From Chthoniobacter sp. (lineage in GTDB: Bacteria > Verrucomicrobiota > Verrucomicrobiia > Chthoniobacterales > Chthoniobacteraceae): 8,837 bases of DNA. The position numbers and the translations under genes are program-made. Shown here in pieces: positions 6,472-8,837 of this stretch (position 1 is the first letter of the stretch; each line of letters begins with the position of its first letter). The stretch spans positions 1 through 8,837 of the forward strand of contig JANXWQ010000266.1 of the NCBI GenBank assembly GCA_025351065.1. The letters are read 5' to 3'. Below the pieces are notes generated by a model. That model did no database searches and was not told the DNA's origin. It was given only the letters and a program-made list of their open reading frames with translations.

Positions 6472-6533
6472 GTTTTGCCAAAGCGCAGGCGCTGCGTGGA
6501 TTTAGCCAGCGTGTCTAAAACTGACGGCAAAAC
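6472..6533. repeat. Inverted repeat with two internal hairpins (three-way-junction shape)
   Basis: gttttgcc (6472-6479) and ggcaaaac (6526-6533) form an 8-bp perfect stem, partly extendable outward with mismatches. It encloses cgcag/ctgcg (6484-6488/6492-6496, 3-nt loop) and tttag/ctaaa (6501-6505/6515-6519, 9-nt loop). All pairs are Watson-Crick, so the transcribed strand cannot be told from the pairing. I do not recognise a known RNA family. Confidence 0.5.
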
Positions 6534-6563
6534 GCGGCAGCGGAAAAAGCACCCAGCGACTGC

Positions 6564-6598
6564 TTCCCCGCCCGTCGGGGGAACCCGGCAGGTTCCCC
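6564..6598 (-). terminator. Overlapping GC-rich hairpins just downstream of the kinase-murQ gene
   Basis: ggggaacc (6578-6585) and ggttcccc (6591-6598) form a perfect 8-bp stem with a 5-nt loop, beginning 15 nt past the murQ stop codon in its direction of transcription. A third segment, ttcccc (6564-6569), can compete for ggggaa (6578-6583). The position suits a terminator, but there is no T tract on the minus strand, so a Rho-dependent or processing role is equally possible. Confidence 0.4.
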
Positions 6599-6613
6599 TG
6601 CAGCGCGCTCTGC

Positions 6614-8353
6614 CTACTTCGCGTGGAGGCACGCGCGCACATTCCAGCCGGCGCGGGCGAGCCGCGTCTGCGCCTCGTCGTAGCCGAGGCCGAGCGCGGC
6701 GCTCACGAGCCGCACGCCGCGGTCGCGGAGCTTGGCGTTGGAAATGTGGAGATCGACCATCGCATTGCCGCGCACGCGACCGAGGAGGATCATCGCGCAG
6801 GTCGAGAGGAGGTTGAGCGCCACTTTCGTCGCGGTGCCCGCTTTGAGCCGCGTGGAGCCGGTGATGATCTCCGGCCCCACCGGCAGATCGATCTCCACAT
6901 CCCACGGCTCCGCGGCGCGCGTCCGCGCGGGATTGCACGTCAGCAGGATCGTCCGCGCGCCCAAGGCCCGCGCTCGCGCGAGCGCGCCGAGGACGAAAGG
7001 CGTGCGCCCGCTCGCGGCGATGCCGCATAGCACATCGCCCGTGCGCACCCCGCGCTCCAGCGCCGCGAGCGCGCCCGCGTCCGGCTGATCCTCCGCGCCC
7101 TCGACCGCGCGATGAAGCGCCACCGCGCCGCCGGCGATGATCCCCTGCACCAGCTCCGGCGGTGCGCCGAAAGTCGGCGGAATCTCGCTCGCATCGAGCA
7201 CGCCGAGCCGCCCGCTCGTCCCCGCGCCGATATAGAAAAGCCGTCCACCACCGCGCAGAGCCGCGCCGACAACATCGACCGCCGCGACCAGTTCCGCCCG
7301 GCACGCCACCAGCGCTCGCGCCACGTTTTCCTCCTCCGTCGTGAAAAGCTCAACCAACTCCCCCGTCGTCCGCTCCTCCAGATTCACCGAGCGCGGATTC
7401 GCCTGCTCCGTCGCCGCCGTCGCCAAGTCAGCCGCATCGTCCATCGAAACCAATCCCACCACTTCTCTTCCGCCTTTCCCCGCCAGCCACGCCGCCCCGA
7501 GCGCCCCGCTTTCCCCGCACACGCTCGCCACCGCATCCGGCAGCAGCATGCTCAGCCGGTATTTGAAAAGCGCTGCGTACTCCGGGTGGTGCGTGAAAAG
7601 CCCACCGATCAGCTTCACCGGCGCATTCGTGAAATCCAGCCGCTGCGCCACCGCGCGCGTGAAATCCGCCAGCACACCCGCGCCCGCCTGCACCGTCGCC
7701 AGCATCTCCGGCTCGCCGTGTTTCGCCGCGTGGAAAATCGCGGGCGCGAGCCGCGCCACGCTCATCTTGTCCGCCTGCATCGCCCAGCCGGACAAGTCCT
7801 GGAGCCGGTTCAGCGCCAGCGTGCGCAAGATTTCCTCCGCCAGCGGCGTGATCTTTTGATTCAAATCGTAATGCGTCAGCACCAGCCGCAGCCCCTGCAT
7901 CGCGAGATCGTAACCGCCGCCGCGGTCGCCGAGGAGCTGGCCCCACCCGCCCGCCTTTTCCACGCGCTCGCCGCGCCGCCCATGCACCGCCGCACCCGTC
8001 CCCGCGATGACCGCGATCCCATCCTCCGCGCCAAACGCCGTCGCCAGCCCCGAGTCGCGATCACTCCCGATGACCAGCACCGCGTGCGGCCACGCGCTTT
8101 CCGCCAGCCCGCCGAGCCGCGCGCGATCCTCCTCCGTCGCGCAGCCCGCGAGGAAAACTCCGACATGCGTGGCGTCCGCCGCCAGCACCGAAAAAAGCCG
8201 CGCGAGTGCCTCGTCGGAGATTAGTCGGAGGTTCGATGCCGGGAGCGTGCCCTGGCTGAGAATCTTGTGTTCATCAGCCTCGCCGGTCAGCAGCACCCAT
8301 TCGGTCTTGGTGCCGCCGCCTTCGATTCCGAGGATGCGCTTTGGACTTTCCAT
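6614..8353 (-). CDS. murQ: Fused BadF/BadG-family sugar kinase and N-acetylmuramic acid 6-phosphate etherase (MurQ)
   Basis: 579 residues in two domains. Residues 1-300 are an ASKHA-fold kinase of the BadF/BadG/BcrA/BcrD family, which includes GlcNAc kinases and clostridial MurK: phosphate-1 loop GIEGGGTKTEW (9-19), AGTGAAVHG (117-125), GDRGGGY (142-148) and GGLF (250-253), with Asp98 or Asp100 as base candidates. Residues 319-579 are MurQ, which removes the lactyl ether from MurNAc-6-phosphate to give GlcNAc-6-phosphate and D-lactate: NPRSVNLEERTT (319-330), GAGTSGR (376-382), Glu390 and Glu421 matching catalytic Glu83 and Glu114 of E. coli, AASGRTP (446-452) and GSTRLKAGTATK (499-510). The MurQ part ends about 30 residues before the E. 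coli protein does. The fusion would phosphorylate and cleave MurNAc in one polypeptide during peptidoglycan recycling (inference; the kinase substrate could be GlcNAc or MurNAc). The start is the ATG at 8353, next to the first kinase motif; in-frame codons further upstream overlap the divergent VanZ-like gene. Confidence 0.93.
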   Translation of the reverse strand: MESPKRILGIEGGGTKTEWVLLTGEADEHKILSQGTLPASNLRLISDEALARLFSVLAADATHVGVFLAGCATEEDRARLGGLAESAWPHAVLVIGSDRDSGLATAFGAEDGIAVIAGTGAAVHGRRGERVEKAGGWGQLLGDRGGGYDLAMQGLRLVLTHYDLNQKITPLAEEILRTLALNRLQDLSGWAMQADKMSVARLAPAIFHAAKHGEPEMLATVQAGAGVLADFTRAVAQRLDFTNAPVKLIGGLFTHHPEYAALFKYRLSMLLPDAVASVCGESGALGAAWLAGKGGREVVGLVSMDDAADLATAATEQANPRSVNLEERTTGELVELFTTEEENVARALVACRAELVAAVDVVGAALRGGGRLFYIGAGTSGRLGVLDASEIPPTFGAPPELVQGIIAGGAVALHRAVEGAEDQPDAGALAALERGVRTGDVLCGIAASGRTPFVLGALARARALGARTILLTCNPARTRAAEPWDVEIDLPVGPEIITGSTRLKAGTATKVALNLLSTCAMILLGRVRGNAMVDLHISNAKLRDRGVRLVSAALGLGYDEAQTRLARAGWNVRACLHAK

Positions 8354-8396
8354 CCCCCGACTATCGTGAAAACTCCCCGCGCACTCAAACCTTCCT
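8354..8396. promoter_or_regulatory. 43-nt divergent start region shared by kinase-murQ and the VanZ-like gene
   Basis: Both genes start from this 43-nt gap, so their promoters must overlap each other or the opposite coding region. On the minus strand GATAGT (8366-8361) matches the -10 consensus at 4 of 6 positions, with only a poor -35 (TTTGAG) 18 nt further up; a start there would leave a near-leaderless mRNA. No Shine-Dalgarno sequence is seen on either side. Confidence 0.3.
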
Positions 8397-8819
8397 GTGA
8401 ACCGAACCGCTCCCCAATGGCTCCGAGTCCTCGCCTGCTGGGGCGTCGGCATCTGGGTCACGACGATCACCGTGCTCTCCTCGATGACCCCATCGCAGCT
8501 TCTCGAGATCGCGCCCTTCGAGCTGTGGGACAAAGCCGAGCACTTCCTCGCCTTTGGGGCCGGGGCCGTGAATCTCGCGCTGGCGCTCTGCTGGAGCACC
8601 GCGTGGCCGTGGAAACGCGTCGTCGTTTTCACGATCATCGCGATTTCCATCTTCGGCGCAGTCGATGAAATCCATCAGCTCTTCACGCCCAACCGCTCCG
8701 GCGCCGATCCCTACGACTGGACTGCCGACACCCTCGGCGCGCTCACCGGCGCGCTGCTCACCGCCCTCGTTTATGCCCGATATTTCTGCGCGCCTCGCCC
8801 GGCTCCGACGCGAGCTTGA
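8397..8819 (+). CDS. VanZ-like small membrane protein
   Basis: 140 residues with four predicted hydrophobic segments at about 9-27, 48-66, 74-90 and 109-127. The VanZ-family motifs are DKAEHFLAFGAGA (45-57), DEIHQLFTPNRSG (90-102) and DWTADTLGALTGAL (107-120). VanZ from enterococcal glycopeptide-resistance clusters confers low-level teicoplanin resistance, but most family members are chromosomal proteins of unknown role, so no resistance is implied. I take GTG at 8397 as the start, because it just precedes the first membrane segment; no Shine-Dalgarno sequence is present. Its 3' end overlaps the start of ligA by 47 nt in another frame, so the two are probably co-transcribed and perhaps translationally coupled. 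It is divergent from the kinase-MurQ gene, which acts on cell-wall fragments; a functional link is only a suggestion. Confidence 0.88.
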   Translation: MNRTAPQWLRVLACWGVGIWVTTITVLSSMTPSQLLEIAPFELWDKAEHFLAFGAGAVNLALALCWSTAWPWKRVVVFTIIAISIFGAVDEIHQLFTPNRSGADPYDWTADTLGALTGALLTALVYARYFCAPRPAPTRA

Positions 8820-8837
8820 GGAGCACAACCGCCGCTA
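8773..8837 (+). CDS. ligA: NAD-dependent DNA ligase, N-terminus (3'-truncated by window)
   Basis: Only 21 full codons are in the window. They read MPDISARLARLRRELEEH followed by NRR and the first two bases of what is most likely a Tyr codon. This matches the start of domain Ia of NAD-dependent DNA ligases, where a short helix with L-R-x-x-I/L-x-x-H-N-x-x-Y-Y contacts the nicotinamide mononucleotide moiety. The frame differs from that of the VanZ-like gene, whose stop lies inside it. The identification rests on this short motif, so it is good but not certain. No Shine-Dalgarno sequence is visible; translation may be coupled to the overlapping upstream gene. Confidence 0.75.
   Translation, partial: MPDISARLARLRRELEEHNRR

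Larger units (their letters stand above)
6243..6613. other. Convergent intergenic region rich in inverted repeats, no credible gene
   Basis: These 371 nt separate the plus-strand hydrolase stop from the minus-strand kinase-MurQ stop. The region is poorer in G+C than its neighbours and no reading frame in it shows a protein family; a short plus-strand frame from the ATG at 6340 has no ribosome-binding site and runs into murQ antisense. Instead it carries at least seven perfect inverted repeats of 5-12 bp in three clusters (about 6254-6330, 6472-6533 and 6564-6598), listed separately. Part of this must serve transcription termination of the two converging genes. The amount of structure exceeds what two terminators need, so a non-coding RNA or a decayed mobile element is possible. 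Confidence 0.75.

Noticed and set aside
6340..6613. Small plus-strand gene starting at ATG 6340
   Set aside because: There is no ribosome-binding site and no family resemblance, and the frame continues into murQ antisense.
5313..7304. 663-codon open frame on the minus strand across the hydrolase, the intergenic region and murQ
   Set aside because: It crosses three unrelated regions, overlaps two well-supported genes and shows no family motif.
8354..8650. 99-residue N-terminal extension of the kinase-MurQ protein
   Set aside because: It is antisense to the VanZ-like gene, and the kinase phosphate loop begins within 10 residues of the ATG at 8353.

Overview
The window is G+C-rich chromosomal DNA with bacterial gene organisation: short intergenic gaps, two convergent and two divergent junctions, and one tight three-gene minus-strand cluster. 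The gene content (a catalytic aldehyde dehydrogenase followed by a non-catalytic ALDH-like partner, a sugar kinase fused to MurQ, a VanZ-like gene running into ligA) and the inverted repeats built from 'cgcagagacgcagagg'-type and 'ccacggattccgcggatt'-type words make me favour the Verrucomicrobiota, possibly Opitutae. This is an inference from recollection of such genomes and has not been checked. No phage, transposase, CRISPR, tRNA or rRNA signal is visible.

Left part (1-1847, plus strand): the C-terminal half of a catalytically competent aldehyde dehydrogenase, then a 262-nt spacer filled with two nested inverted repeats, then a 288-residue ALDH-like protein with no catalytic Cys or Glu motif. 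The pair looks like the catalytic and pseudo-enzyme domains of the ALDH16 family carried on two genes.

Middle (1867-5055, minus strand): guaD (guanine deaminase), nadC (quinolinate phosphoribosyltransferase) and birA (biotin ligase/repressor), read in that order with gaps of 5 and 31 nt and so probably one operon. A candidate promoter lies upstream of guaD, in the region shared with the divergent gene at 5328.

Right part (5328-8837): a plus-strand NAPE-PLD-like metallo-beta-lactamase-fold hydrolase, a 371-nt convergent intergenic region unusually rich in perfect inverted repeats, and a minus-strand fusion of a BadF/BadG-type sugar kinase with MurQ etherase (cell-wall amino-sugar recycling). 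Divergent from the fusion, 43 nt away, is a small VanZ-like membrane protein, and the first 21 codons of ligA overlap its 3' end.

Most genes are ordinary housekeeping or catabolic ones. The points most worth a second look are the split ALDH16-like pair with a repeat between its halves, the kinase-MurQ fusion with a shortened C-terminus, and the structured 6243-6613 region. No start codon in the window has a convincing Shine-Dalgarno sequence.
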